Shown: positions 40,558 through 51,870 of the stretch, piece by piece | Numbering within the stretch: the stretch's first letter is position 1 | Layout of the letters: each line of letters opens with the position of its first letter | From: Lingula anatina | Taxonomy: Eukaryota > Brachiopoda > Lingulata > Lingulida > Lingulidae | Reading direction: 5' to 3' | Assembly (NCBI RefSeq): GCF_001039355.2 | Contig: NW_019773958.1 | Coordinates: 1,424,427-1,488,426 of the forward strand | DNA: 64,000 bases | The notes under the pieces: generated by a model | The model's database searches: none | Seen by the model: only the letters and a program-made list of their open reading frames with translations | Told to the model about the DNA's origin: nothing | Translations under genes and position numbers: made by a program

Positions 40558-41713
40558 ATGATGATACAAGGTAATCAGTTTGTCAGTAAGTGCCAAAGAA
40601 ACATTGAACGTGTTTGTAATGTGAAGTTAAAAAATTTTTCAGATCGTATCTTTACTGCATTGGAGGAAGTTAAGGCGGACCAAAAAAAACTGAAGAAGCT
40701 GTTTCTTCAGCATGTAAAGAAAGGAACAGCCAATGGCAATGATAATGTTAATGCAGAAAGCTTGCCTCGGGATACATTTCGGCTGACATCTTTGGAGGCG
40801 GTGGATGATTTTGAACGGAGTTTTGTTGACAACACCTCTTTAAAAACACAAGTTGTGAGTATTACATAAACTAGATAAATCACATTCAGCATCAGAAATT
40901 ACGTGGAATCATGACATCCCATTATTGCTATGTTCATTTAATGCATTATCTATCCAGTTATGCAGCTGGTTCATACAATGGTATTTGCTTTGTGTAACAC
41001 TCCTGGTATAAAATTAGAGAAGTTGTTTTCAAATTTCAGAAATTAACAACCCCAAACTTGGGAATTGATGACCCATCAAGTGGCAATATTCATTTCTTTG
41101 TATATTGTAGGTGAAACATCTGGTTGCCTTCGATGGGAGGACAGTTGTTGAGGACACAAGAAGGAAACTGGAGGAAATCTTCAGTAACCAAGTCGCTGAA
41201 AGATATAACCTGAGTGGCAAGGGGAATAAACAGAAGAGAGCATTCCAACAACTTGCACTGTGTAGACTTTTGTTTGGTAAGAACATTTCTTTTTATGCCC
41301 CTGTTTTCTGATCTCCAAAGGTTGGCAGGGTGTGTACATAGTCAAAAGTCTGAAATTAGTCATTTTCATTTTCAAGGCCTTAAAACGTCTTAATTACTTT
41401 CTTGATTTCCTTTTGGAGGTCTTAAAAATCTATGCAACTTTGACTACCATTTTCAATCACTTGGAAGTCCAACTTTTTGGCACGGATTTGTGTGCAACTT
41501 TACTAAATTATTGCTCATTATGATCTTTTAGATGCTGTTAGAAAAAGTTACCCTGAGGCCGCAGAAAGGAAATATAGAAATGCTGTTACCAACTGGTTAG
41601 ATGGTGCTAAAGACAGAAATGGTGGCAGGAAATCAAGAGCAACTGCTGCGCCTGTGGCAACTCCACAATGGAATGAAACTGCAGCGCAGGAACATGAAGG
41701 AGATGCATCGTAG
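40558..41713 (+). CDS. DUF4806-like gene, 3' part (three exons)
   Basis: Exons: about 40558-40854, 41111-41276, 41532-41713, phases 0 and 1, all joining. The product has a coiled-coil start (FSDRIFTALEEVKADQKKLK), then LPRDTFRLTSLEAVDDFE, then RRKLEEIFSNQVAERYNLSG with AFQQLALCRLLF, and NAVTNWLDGAKDR, the layout of DUF4806 domains that are frequent in transposon-linked proteins of invertebrates. The stop is at 41711 with AATAAA at 41814. The true 5' end is unclear: there is an ATG at 40558, but a splice acceptor is also possible, and a dead LINE lies directly upstream. It may be the relic of another transposon or a domesticated gene. Confidence 0.65.
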
Positions 41714-41813
41714 AACTGTATATAATTAACAAAACCTTGTCCTGAGGAAAGGAGCCAAAGTTTGTTTTTAGCCTGCAAGCATTCCAGTTTTTTTTTTTAC
41801 ATTTTTTGTCTCA

Positions 41814-41819
41814 AATAAA
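41814..41819 (+). terminator. Polyadenylation signal of DUF4806-like gene
   Basis: AATAAA about 100 bp after the stop codon. Confidence 0.6.
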
Positions 41820-41924
41820 ATTATGTTATCATATATAATGTCTTCACATTTTCTTTGTGTTATTTCCAATGGCCTTAATGGTGTACTGCATGCATGGAAT
41901 TCATGGAACAGCCAGCCCATGGAC

Positions 41925-42130
41925 TTGGGGATGCCAGATCAGAAACAGTTCACTCCCAGAGCTGGCACAGCTCTATGCCAGACCAGAGCCAGATCTGACA
42001 GCCCTGTTACTCCCAGATCTGAGCCAGCCCTGTTTGCTTGAGCACCTGGGGTCTGGGTCAGATCTGGTTGCCAGGTCTGGGCCAGATCAATCAAAATGCT
42101 CAGACCCAGATCTGGGCCAGATGTCCATTG
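41925..42130. repeat. Irregular CCAGATCTGG repeat
   Basis: The self-complementary words CAGATCTG, CCAGACC and GAGCCAG recur about every 20-30 bp in an imperfect tandem array. Open frames across it are by-products of the repeat. Confidence 0.6.
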
Positions 42131-42225
42131 TTTGCTGGGAAATATAGGCCTATACCCTTATCATTTTATTTCTTTGAATTGCAGATAATCATAATATAAT
42201 AGCCTAGCAAAGTCAGGAAAGTCAG

Positions 42226-42331
42226 TATGTCAGCCAAGAAAAAATCCATAATTTTTACTGATGACATAGACGAGATGTTGCTGAAGGAGGTAAACTTTTA
42301 CAACCCATTTAAAACCCCATTTAAAAATTAA
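42226..42331 (+). pseudogene. Orphan N-terminal exon, Myb/SANT-like start
   Basis: ATG at 42226 opens MSAKKKSIIFTDDIDEMLLK, then EVNFYNPFK and a stop. The style (basic start, FTDD..D..LLKEV, NPF) matches the first helices of Myb/SANT-like domains in transposon-encoded proteins. No continuation is found, so it is a truncated remnant. A donor-like GTAAAC follows LLKE. Confidence 0.35.
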
Positions 42332-42569
42332 ACAAAACAAGCGTAGTTTCTACGTCAAAGTCGAAAATTTGTGCACAAATTAACTTCCGCTTGGATGTCC
42401 AGGGCGCGGCCATTTTGGAACTAGCGGCTCCTGGCGGAAAAAAACGCATACGGAGTGAGACCTGCCAAAACCACTGCTAGCTTTCTCGCGTACGTAAAAC
42501 GTATTACATATTGAACTATACGTTACACGTCATACAGAAGGCCTTGCCAAAACTCTCTACTGTCAAGAG

Positions 42570-43003
42570 CATACTTGAATGAAGGCAAGGATAAAACTGA
42601 GAGCAGTGACGTGGAAGTTCTGTCCATAATCCCTGTCGCAGACTACAGGATGGAAGTGCTAAAAGCAGCCACAGCCAAGGACCCTATACTGAAGAAAGTA
42701 TGCAGTGCAGTTCATGAGGGATGGCCTAAAAGTGAAAAGAAATGGGACCCAGATTTGAGACAATATTTCCCATTCTGAGATGAGATCAAAGTTGATCAAG
42801 ATGTAGTGCTGAAAGGAAGCCAGATCATCATGCCAGCAACTTTACAGCATGAATATGCATTGAAAGCACACAGAGGACACGCAGGCTGTCAAGCAACAAA
42901 GTCAAGGGCAAAAGACATAATGTATTGGCCCAGCATGATGAAAGACATTGACAGTAGAAAACTGTACTGTGTGCCTGTCTATGAAAAAGCACTTTATTAT
43001 TGA
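42570..43003 (+). pseudogene. Ty3/gypsy pol fragment (integrase zinc-binding region)
   Basis: The + frame reads through the end of the RNase H/linker region (MEVLKAATAKDPILKKV, YFPF), then an in-frame TGA at 42778. It continues with DEIKVDQDVVLKGSQIIMP, ALKAHRGHAGCQATKSRAKD and MYWPSMMKDI, the H-H-containing start of the Ty3/gypsy integrase. The second cysteine pair and the catalytic core are gone. It is a small dead fragment without LTRs. Confidence 0.8.
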
Positions 43004-43135
43004 ATATCAAGAATTAGGTTGAATTTAGGCTAAAAGTTGGAGCAACGTATGTTTCCACTGCAGTAACCTATGTTTCTTAATATTTTGTGTAGAATTACTT
43101 AACTTTTTTATTTTTGTATCTTTCAAGTGGTGACA

Positions 43136-44285
43136 ATGCCATTGTCAAGGGCAGAGATTCTGAGAAACTACAGACAGAGAAAAAAGGCTCAGGACTCAGA
43201 AAAATATTTGAAAAAAGAAAGAATACGACAAAGGACTTATGTACCAGTGACTGAGCTGTCCGCTTCTGCTAGAAAAAAATGAAATTTGGCCATAAAAGAG
43301 AGGGTAAGAAAGCATCGTCGTCAGAAAAAAACAGTTACAGCAGGCAGATAACCACGGAGAAGGAAGTGATTTGGATCCTGAAAGTAGTGGATATGAATCT
43401 TCCAGGCAACCATTTTTGGTACGGATGCCATTTAATGTCCCCTCAGCAAGAAGAAACGGACCAAGAAAAAGATTGAGCAGAGCATATTCAAGGGCATCAA
43501 GAGAAATTAAAACACTGCGAGAGGAAAATGTCAAGTTACGTAAGAAAATCCAAACAATACAGAGAAAAGTTCAAAGACTTGAAAGGAAGAAGAAAGGTCC
43601 ATTAACACCATGCAAAGACAAAAACAGATAAAATGTTGAAAAGGGCAGGAATAAGAAAAGGCTTCTACTTCTATGAAAAAATGGAGTTGACTTTTCCAAG
43701 AAAACAAGGAGAAGAGTCCTTCAAAAGCACAGAGACAGTGTCATTAAATTCTTAGAAAGAGAGGATAATTGTAGGATGAAACCTGGCAAAAACGATGCAA
43801 CAAAGTGTGAAGATGGTAAAAAACAAACCCAGATTTTGACAGACTACACTGAAAACCTTTATCATAAGTACTGCTCAGAGAATGTTGATGCCACCTTGTC
43901 CCTTGCAACTTTCCAAAGAATTTGACCCAAGTACATACTTCCAGCTGTATTTCTTAGCAGAGAAACGTGTTTGTGCACCAAACATCAAATTTTGCATTCA
44001 AATTGAAAACCATGAAAAGCGAGCGCATTCCTATTACCACTAATCGAGATGATTTCGTCAAGCAAAAAAAGGAAATAGAACTGAACGATTTACCAGACCA
44101 AATCGTATTCTACTCTTGGAAAAGGGTCCAGATGAAAGATGGAAAAAAAGAAAATGAAAATAGTCCAAACTGAGATGTCTAAAGCTGAATATTTTAACTT
44201 GTGGCAGAAAGAATTGGTCGAATCTAAAGAGCATGCACGTTTGGTTCAGGTTCAGTATTCAAAGATACGCCAACTGAAATAGATT
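43136..44285 (+). pseudogene. Decayed transposon-type ORF, multiple frameshifts
   Basis: Starts at ATG 43136 (MPLSRAEILRNYRQRKKAQD, then KYLKKERIRQR), with a stop at 43280. The message continues in other frames: a Lys/Arg-rich coiled coil at 43500-43600, then FLEREDNCRMKPGKND, YTENLYHKYCSENVDA and ETCLCTKHQ, and 43967-44173 (LPDQIVFYSWKRVQMKDGK). This order matches a widespread family of uncharacterised invertebrate proteins that I associate with transposons. Stops and frame changes show that it is dead. Confidence 0.55.
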
Positions 44286-44483
44286 CTTCCCGACAAAGAC
44301 ATAAGGTGAAGTAACTGACATGGCACGTGACGTAAGTGTCGTCACGCCATCCACATAAACAGCTAAAAAACTATTTTCAAATAAACCTCCTAACGATAGG
44401 GCATGCCTTCTGGGTATGCCCGTGAAACTTAGAGTTGGGGTTATTACATGTCTCTTGTTTTTTATTTATTTATTAGTTATAAT

Positions 44484-44570
<87 letters not shown>

Positions 44571-44593
44571 GTGTGTGTGTGTGTACATATATA
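44484..44593. repeat. (TG)n(TA)n compound microsatellite
   Basis: TG units 44484-44500, TA to about 44560, then interspersed TG/TA. The Tyr-Ile open frame over it is a by-product. Confidence 0.97.
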
Positions 44594-44952
44594 AGTGTTA
44601 TAACATTTCAGTTACTTTTTATATAGGTAGCCCTACATAGGTTTTATTTCAGAACTTATCATGGAGCAGTTGGGCCCCTGGGCCCATGGTATGTCGCTAC
44701 GCATTTCACAATCTGTTACGCTCTGCTCTTTTACTCCTTTCCATAAAATTGTAAGGGTGACTCCCGTTAACGCCCAACATAAATACATAATTATTAAACA
44801 TAGCAAATAATTTTACTTTTCAAATATATTGAATTTATAAATTAACTATCTAGAATTTGGCGTACCTGTACTGATTAAGTTAATTTATGGAGCTCTACCT
44901 TATAGTTCATTGGTTCAACTAAGATCGAATAATCAAATGTGCACCTTATGCG

Positions 44953-45267
44953 ATGAAATGTACAGTCATTCAGAAACTTTTATTATATATCTTATTCAGC
45001 ACATTTTCTCAATTAGCTGGAATCGGCAGCATTGAGCTGCTAAAAGCTGCTGAGGGTTCCAGGACCAAACTTGAAGTTTTTTCATCAGGATTTTGTGAGT
45101 GTGATCTCCTGAAGATAGTAACCTCTGGTCCAATTTATATTCGGCCAATCCAAAAAAAGATCCCGCTCAAGGAATATGATGATGGAACAGCAAAGTATGA
45201 CACCTGCCTGAGCTGCCATAGATTGATCAAGGTTAAAGATCTCCGAAGTAATACTGAAGTACGGTAA
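44953..45267 (+). other. Unassigned open frame (possible exon)
   Basis: A 104-codon frame with an acceptor-like AG before CTGGAATCGG, containing CECDLLKIVTSGPIYI and DTCLSCHRLIKV. The cysteine pattern could bind zinc, but I do not recognise it and no partner exon is clear. It may be the tail of the decayed ORF upstream. Confidence 0.25.
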
Positions 45268-45529
45268 TTCTTCGATCTTTTCGATGGGAAAAAAATAATT
45301 CTCCTGGCGGAAAATCCATTTTCATCGATTATATTGAAATATGACATCGTCCAGCGACCCGTCACATCAAAAATAGCGAATCAAAAACGGTAGAAATTAT
45401 ATACGTAGTTATCATTTTTATTTTTTTATTTCCACGATGTTCTTATGTTTATTTAGATTGTGTTAGAGAAGAAACTACTAACACTGCTCAATTAAGTAAC
45501 ATCTGTTCATTTAGTCATGTGGTCAACTG

Positions 45530-45537
45530 TATAAAAG
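45530..45537 (+). promoter_or_regulatory. TATA box of an unidentified + strand gene
   Basis: TATAAAAG. A donor-like AG|GTATTT follows about 55 bp downstream. Next comes an acceptor (ATTACAG at 45829) and an ATG at 45846 opening MAVSEQPVGSGKNEYGYCFS, with a strong GTAAGT donor at 45906. This reads like promoter, 5' UTR exon and first coding exon. The next exon was not found; the transposon at 45964 follows at once. Confidence 0.35.
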
Positions 45538-45845
45538 CCGATGTTGCATGTACTCTGCACGGTCATTTATTACTTACTGGCAGAGTGGAGGTATTTTATG
45601 ATATTACGTGTAGCTTGTGTAAAATTTATGTATTTAATAAAGTGTAATTCACTTATATAGAGGTATTTTGTGTAGTTTACAAAAGTTTACACAAGTTTAC
45701 ATAAGTTTAATTAGCCCAGTAACATAAGTTATGAGCATCGTGTTTATTAAAGTCTATGTTAGTATGGGTGTGGCATTTTCATAACAACATGTACATGTAT
45801 ATTTACGTTATCAAATAAAATTACAGTACCAGCTCAGATTGTCAT

Positions 45846-45905
45846 GGCCGTCTCTGAGCAGCCAGTTGGCAGCGGAAAAAACGAGTATGGATATTGTTTT
45901 AGTGT
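45846..45905 (+). other. Putative first coding exon (20 codons)
   Basis: ATG plus 20 codons ending exactly at AGT|GTAAGT, phase 0. The phase does not fit the caspase DED exon downstream (which would need phase 1 at its only plausible acceptor), so it is probably not part of that gene. Its continuation is unknown. Confidence 0.3.
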
Positions 45906-45963
45906 AAGTGTTTTAAATTAAATAATAAATAATTAGTGAAGTAAACTTACACGTAGGCCTATT

Positions 45964-46129
45964 AGTCCAAGAAATTGGTGCAGAAAAAAGGGTGAATTGT
46001 GCGTTTTTTACCTACAAGCATGAAATTTGGCACAGTGGTAGAGAATGAAATTCTAAGCAATTTTGGATATATGGGCATGTCTGGAAATTCCAATATGGCC
46101 GCCAAATACAAGATGGCCGCCAAAAATAC
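45964..46129. repeat. Left terminal inverted repeat
   Basis: Inverted partner of 52417-52572. It contains the doubled GATGGCCGCCAAA / ATGGCCGCCAAAT motif near its inner end. Confidence 0.88.
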
Positions 46130-47199
46130 CTTTTCAGACTTAAACCTCTACTACAGAGTCTTAGCAGGGCTTTTCATATTATATAATGGTTAAAAAATGT
46201 CAAGGTATGAATAAAGTATCAAAAGCTGCTTCTATAGTGAAATTAAAATTCAAAATGGCCGTCAAAAGTAAAATAATAGACAACCTGTTCAATTTATCAA
46301 CATTCCCTTCAGGGCTTTCTATTCTTTATAAATAAGGTAAGAAAAATGAAAGTGTTTCACTGATACCTTTTGCATATTTTGAATTAAAATGATAAATTTA
46401 ATCTCTGAATGGTCATATGATCCTAAAAGGACAGAAATACCCTCTTGTTAGAGTGCCAAAATGACCTGAATGAAATAAAATAAGTTGAAAATGGTAAATG
46501 TACATTTTTAATTTTCACCAATCAGATTGATATTTTACATTTACTGTTGCACCAAGCATAAGTACCTGTTGAGGGCAAATGCAATTTCTATTATTCTTAG
46601 GTGAGTATTTTATCTTTTTTTCTACTCAAGTTAAATTTTGGGTATTTCAAATGATCAATACCTATCACATTTTTTGCAGTCTTAAAACAACCTAAGGCAG
46701 AAATTTTGTTTTATTTCAAAGATCATTTTTCAAATACTGTATGCATGATGTCTGCACTATATATATACCTAGGTCTTACTGAAAAAAAAAAAACGACAAA
46801 GTTTAGACACTGGAGAATCATGAACGAGCAATGTGTATTAAAATATAGTAAGTGAACTTGCTTGTTAACGTATTTAAGAATAGAAATTCAACGAAATAAT
46901 TAAAATGCAATGGAAAATGCTATTAGTTTTCTTCCATTAACATACGTTATAAATAATTGAATAAAGACTCCATAATTGTTGAAATTGCAACTAGACTGAC
47001 CAGTAAAGGGCCAACATAACTGAACATGTGCCACATAACTGAAATCATACATAAAAAGTGACAGTTTAAATAAGAAAAAAACTTGTATAAGAGGTTCTTA
47101 GCTTATTTAGACGTTAAAATGATAACAATACCCCATTAAATTGCAGGTAACTCCTAGTTGCAATTTGTTTTGCACAAAAACAATTCTCCACTTCTTAAG

Positions 47200-50100
47200 A
47201 TGTCTGAAGTGTTCCAAGGAGAATTAGACATTACCGGACATGGTAACATGGATTGGGAGATTTGTATCTTTTGCCAAAAAATAACTTCAGAAACTCTGCA
47301 GTGCCCCTTAGATTCTAAAAGAAAAGATGTACATTTAGGGGCAGGATATCAGACCCTTGCTCAGACATTACAGGATTTCGGAGAACTTGGTTTACTCCCC
47401 AAACCACTGTCTCTTTTGAATTTAGAGCAAGGTGTCAGCCTGTCAGAAATATTCACAGATAAAAAGGCAAAATGGCACCCAAGTTGTAGAATAAAGTACA
47501 ACACAACTGAATTGCAGCGGGCAGAAAAACGGAAGTCCAAGGAAATTGAGCTCAAAGAAGAGTACATTGATACTAAAGTAACTCGACATAGCTTGGGTGC
47601 TAGATGTTCTGAAAGCCCTTCAAACAAATGCTTTTTCTGCGAAAAGGTTTCTGGTGAATTGAGGAAAGCATCTACCTTCAAAATTGACTCTAGGGTGAGG
47701 GAATGTGCATTGACGTTACAAGATACTGTCTTAATTGCCAAATTAAGTGGCGGTGACATGGTTGCCCAAGATGCAATGTACCATCCAGCTTGCTTGCTGG
47801 CACTGTATGACAAAGCAAAAAAAGCCCAAGAAGACACAAGTAGCACAGATGATAGAGAGTCTCATGCTATTGCTTTAGCTGAGCTGATTTGTTATATTGA
47901 GGAAAGCCGGGATGGCATATGTGGGGATTCTATCAAGGTCTTTAGACTTGCAGATTTGAAAAAAATGTATATTGCTAGGGTTAAGCAACTTGAAAAGGAT
48001 ACAGCATCCCAACAGTACCTTCACACTACCAGACTCAAAGACCAAATCATGTCACATTTTCCAGAAATGCAGTGTTGTAAGGACGGAAAAAATGTTCTCC
48101 TGGCATTTAGAGAAGACGTGGGGACAGTGCTCAAGGATGCATATACCTGTAAGAGTAATGTTACTGATGATGTTTTGATTTTAGCAAAAGCTGCTAAGAT
48201 TATTCGTCGCGGAATGTTTGACCAAGCGTACAGTAACTTTAATGGTTCATTTAGCAAATCTTGCCAACAAGATTCAGTTCCCAATTCCCTAAAAGTTTTG
48301 GTATCTATGATACTACTTGGTCCAAATATCAAATCCCAGTCAAGCAATGCTGTTGAAGAACAAGTGGCATTAAGCTTAAGTCAGCTAATAATCTTCAATT
48401 CTTCCATTCGACGTAGAAAGGAATCTACGAGTACAGTGCATCATTCAATCTTGCGTGAACCTCCACTGCCAGTATACCTAGGTCTTCTCCTCCATGCCAA
48501 AACACGAAAGCGTGGTTTGGTAGACAGATTATATGGTCTTGGACTCTCCATCTCCTACAGTAGAGTTTTGGATATTTCTACAGAGATGGGTAATCAAATC
48601 TGTTCTCAATTTGAAATAGAGGAGGCAGTGTGTCCATCAAAGCTTCGGGAAGGTATACTCACCATTGGTGCCGTGGATAACATTGATCACAATCCCACCT
48701 CCACCACTGCTCAAGGATCTTTGCATGGGACAGGTATTTCTCTCTTTCAGCAACCAACAAAAGAAATCCCCGGCGAGGAAAGGATTATATTTCGCACAGC
48801 ACAAGACGCACAGAAAAAGAGGACTCTTTCACCATTGCCAGAGGTATACAGTACCGTCCATCCAGTTGAGGCATGGACGAAGACACCTTCAGTTCCACCA
48901 GTTCCTTGCCTTCCTAATGTCCAGTTTCAGATTTTGCCTGCTATGTATAGAAGGCAGTACGCATGGCTTGATCATATCCAAAATGAGTTAGAAACGAATC
49001 CCAGAGAATCAAATGAGAAGAATGTTACCTGGGCGTCTTTCTATGCCAGTAGTGCCGATGTTTCTGAGGACCCTCCATCAATTAGTACACTGCTACCTCT
49101 GTTCCAAGAAGAAGCAAAATCAGTCGCCATGATTAAGCATGCCATAGATGTTGTGAAAACATCAGTTGAATTCCTTAACCCTGGTCAGTCTCCCATAATT
49201 GTGTGTGATCAGCCTTTATATGCAGTAGCCAAACGTATACAGTGGCACTGGCCAGAGTTATATGGGGAAGATAAATTAGTGGTGATGCTTGGGGGTCTCC
49301 ATATAGAAATGGCTGTGATGAAGGCACTTGGGAGTTGGCTGGAAGGTAGTGGTTGGACAAATTGCTTAGTCACAGCCGACATAGCCTCCGTGGGCACTGC
49401 AGATTCCTTTCTTACAGCTTCCCATGTATCGCGCACATTGCATGTCCATCAAGTTACAGTTGGCGCTCTCTACATTCTGATGCACAAGGCCTACAAAATC
49501 TGGTGCGACAGAATTGTACCTAGTGAGATTGTGGAGTTTGAGACCTGGAGAGAATGCAGAGCTGCAGAAATTCCCCAGTTTCAATTTTGGTCCATCACCC
49601 TTGATTTTCAGATGACAATATTGTTGTTTGTGCAGTCTCTACGAGAGGCAAATTTTCAACTCTACAAAGAATCTCTGGTGAAATTGGTGCCATGGTTATT
49701 TGCTCTTAACCACACTAATTATGCACGATGGCTTCCCGTACATATCCGAGATATGTCTGTCCTTGATGCTACACACCCAGAAATTGCTTCAAAGTTCAGA
49801 GAGGGGTACTTTGTCATACGCAAGTCTGGACGCCCCTTTTCTGCCATCCCCATTGACCAAGCACATGAGCAAAACAATAAATGTGTAAAAGGTGACGGGG
49901 GAGCTATAGGCCTCACTGAAAATTCTACCCAGTTATTACGATGGATGGTGTGTGGTCCAGAAATTGCAAGAGCCATTGGTGAATTTGAGACATCGCAAGA
50001 TATCATCCAAGTCAAAGGACCAGATGTATTCCACCATGAACAGGTAAAGGGGACTCGAACTGTTTTCATGAGACAAGTGGCATCCCTTGTCAGTACAATA

Positions 50101-51795
50101 GAAGAGGTGGGAAACCCTTTCCAAGAACAGAGTCAAGATCTTCTGGTACTAGATTCAAGAGATATTGCTCCAGATGAAATGAAAAAAAGCGTGTACAGTG
50201 TATGTGATGTTGGAGAGAAGCAGTATGCAGCATTTGTTGAAGATCGATTGATTAAGCAAAATGTGCCCTTAGATGCAGTTATAAAGAAAAACCAGTTTGT
50301 GCTATTTAGTTATCAGCCTGGCCAAAAGGGAAGAAAGAATGATAAGCTACAAATTTCATCTTTGAAGAAAGATTGTAGTTTATTTTCCCAGTTGTATATT
50401 TCATGTCAGGTCCGAGAAGGCAATCTCGTGGAATTTTTCAGCCATGAGAATCAGAGTTTCCCACCCTCGCTGTCACAATATGGGAATTTGAGATCTGGCA
50501 ACAAATCTGACCTTATTGGCTGCTTGGAGAAACTCTGCAATCCTAACCCAGGAGCACCAGAAATTGATGTTGTCTTGCTAGACGGGGCGGCGGTTGTGAA
50601 CATGCTGAAACCAGGTACCAATATTAAAACCTTTCAGGATTATGCCACATTAATGTTTCTTCCATATGTCACAAAACAGCTGCAAAATGCAAGCAGAGTG
50701 GATATAGTCTGGGATGTCTATGTTCCTCACAGTTTAAAGGCCATGGCAAGATCAAAACGTGGACAGGGACAGCGCAGGCGTGTGGAACCACATTCAAGAC
50801 TACCAGGCAACTGGGAAGCCTTCCTCAGAGTTGATGAAAACAAAACTGAGCTGTTTCATTACCTGGCAGAGCAGACCATCCTGATAGAAAGTGGTGAAAA
50901 ACAGATCATTTCAACTAAAGGAAATGTAGCATTATGCAATACAGATAAGGACCTTAGTAGATTAGCACCATGTACCCAGGAGGAAGCAGACACAAGGCTT
51001 CTTCTTCATGCTGCTGATGCTGCAATGTGTGGTTCAAGAAGAGCCTTACTCAGGACAGTTGACACAGATGTTGTTGTGTTGGCTGTGGCTTTAGTTATGG
51101 AGACAGGCCTTGATGAGCTGTGGGTGGCCTTTGGGACAAAAGGGCACTTTCGCTATATTCCATGTCATGATATTGCTTCCACTTTGGGCCCTGAACGAAG
51201 CCGTGCACTTTTGACATTCCATGCATTCACAGGATGTGATCAGGTCTCATTCTTTTATGGGAAAGGAAAGGCTACAGGCTGGTCAACTTGGATGATATTC
51301 GAAGATGTAACTCCAATTTTCAAGGCCCTTAGTATCAATCCAACCCGTGACGTCATTCCAGAGGTGATGGCAGTCATTCAGAGGTTTGTTGTACTTATGT
51401 ATGACCGTGCCAGTACAAGCATGTCAGTCAATGAAGCAAGGCTAGTTCTTTTTACCCAGAAGGGCAGATCTCTAGAAAATATACCCCCAACCGAAGCCTC
51501 ACTTCTCCAACACGTAATGCGAGCATCATATCAGGCAGGCTTCTGTTGGGGACAAGCACTCATTAGAGACCCATTCATGCCCTGCCCTAGTGAGTGGGGC
51601 TATGCCAAAAGCATGGAAAGCCATGCGTGGAGACCTGTATGGACACTACTTCCAGATGCCAGTAAATCTTGCCAAGAACTGCTGAAATGCTCTTGTAAAG
51701 TGGAAGGAGGGTGCAGTGGGAGATGTAAATGCGTAAAAGCAGCTCTCCAGTGCACTGCACTTTGCAGGTGTGGTGGAAACTGTGAGAGAAACTAA
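47200..51795 (+). CDS. 1531-aa transposon protein with zinc motifs and FEN/PIN-like acidic region
   Basis: A single open frame. The ATG at 47200 (MSEVFQGELD) is the first good start; the frame itself opens 42 bases earlier. Two similar zinc-type modules come first: C22-x2-C25 ... H93-x2-C96 and C144-x2-C147 ... H195-x2-C198 (WHPSC and YHPAC). A long middle part is unassigned. Near the C-terminus are EEADTRLLLHAADAA (E1261, E1262, D1264), VDTDVVVLAVAL (D1288, D1290) and FTGCDQVSFFYGKGKATGW (D1347). This spacing of acids recalls the XPG/FEN-PIN nuclease fold rather than a DDE transposase; the comparison is mine and unproven. The tail (about 1495-1528) is a Cys-rich CSCKVEGGCSGRCKC pattern, CXC/tesmin-like. 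The uninterrupted frame implies recent activity or selection. Similar large proteins are common, unannotated, in marine invertebrates. Confidence 0.8.
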   Translation: MSEVFQGELDITGHGNMDWEICIFCQKITSETLQCPLDSKRKDVHLGAGYQTLAQTLQDFGELGLLPKPLSLLNLEQGVSLSEIFTDKKAKWHPSCRIKYNTTELQRAEKRKSKEIELKEEYIDTKVTRHSLGARCSESPSNKCFFCEKVSGELRKASTFKIDSRVRECALTLQDTVLIAKLSGGDMVAQDAMYHPACLLALYDKAKKAQEDTSSTDDRESHAIALAELICYIEESRDGICGDSIKVFRLADLKKMYIARVKQLEKDTASQQYLHTTRLKDQIMSHFPEMQCCKDGKNVLLAFREDVGTVLKDAYTCKSNVTDDVLILAKAAKIIRRGMFDQAYSNFNGSFSKSCQQDSVPNSLKVLVSMILLGPNIKSQSSNAVEEQVALSLSQLIIFNSSIRRRKESTSTVHHSILREPPLPVYLGLLLHAKTRKRGLVDRLYGLGLSISYSRVLDISTEMGNQICSQFEIEEAVCPSKLREGILTIGAVDNIDHNPTSTTAQGSLHGTGISLFQQPTKEIPGEERIIFRTAQDAQKKRTLSPLPEVYSTVHPVEAWTKTPSVPPVPCLPNVQFQILPAMYRRQYAWLDHIQNELETNPRESNEKNVTWASFYASSADVSEDPPSISTLLPLFQEEAKSVAMIKHAIDVVKTSVEFLNPGQSPIIVCDQPLYAVAKRIQWHWPELYGEDKLVVMLGGLHIEMAVMKALGSWLEGSGWTNCLVTADIASVGTADSFLTASHVSRTLHVHQVTVGALYILMHKAYKIWCDRIVPSEIVEFETWRECRAAEIPQFQFWSITLDFQMTILLFVQSLREANFQLYKESLVKLVPWLFALNHTNYARWLPVHIRDMSVLDATHPEIASKFREGYFVIRKSGRPFSAIPIDQAHEQNNKCVKGDGGAIGLTENSTQLLRWMVCGPEIARAIGEFETSQDIIQVKGPDVFHHEQVKGTRTVFMRQVASLVSTIEEVGNPFQEQSQDLLVLDSRDIAPDEMKKSVYSVCDVGEKQYAAFVEDRLIKQNVPLDAVIKKNQFVLFSYQPGQKGRKNDKLQISSLKKDCSLFSQLYISCQVREGNLVEFFSHENQSFPPSLSQYGNLRSGNKSDLIGCLEKLCNPNPGAPEIDVVLLDGAAVVNMLKPGTNIKTFQDYATLMFLPYVTKQLQNASRVDIVWDVYVPHSLKAMARSKRGQGQRRRVEPHSRLPGNWEAFLRVDENKTELFHYLAEQTILIESGEKQIISTKGNVALCNTDKDLSRLAPCTQEEADTRLLLHAADAAMCGSRRALLRTVDTDVVVLAVALVMETGLDELWVAFGTKGHFRYIPCHDIASTLGPERSRALLTFHAFTGCDQVSFFYGKGKATGWSTWMIFEDVTPIFKALSINPTRDVIPEVMAVIQRFVVLMYDRASTSMSVNEARLVLFTQKGRSLENIPPTEASLLQHVMRASYQAGFCWGQALIRDPFMPCPSEWGYAKSMESHAWRPVWTLLPDASKSCQELLKCSCKVEGGCSGRCKCVKAALQCTALCRCGGNCERN

Positions 51796-51864
51796 AATGC
51801 ATGAGTATGTGTAAGAATTCTTTTGCAATCACTGAGACTGTCATGATTTGCAATCTAATAATGA

Positions 51865-51870
51865 AATAAA
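51865..51870 (+). terminator. Polyadenylation signal of the 1531-aa gene
   Basis: AATAAA 70 bp after the stop codon, within the element. Confidence 0.65.

Noticed and set aside
41857-42147. 96-codon frame over the CCAGATCTGG repeat
   Set aside because: Frame is a by-product of repeat sequence.
44416-44640. Tyr-Ile-rich frame
   Set aside because: Translation of a TA/TG microsatellite.
47361-47846. 161-codon antisense frame in the 1531-aa gene
   Set aside because: Shadow of the sense coding frame.
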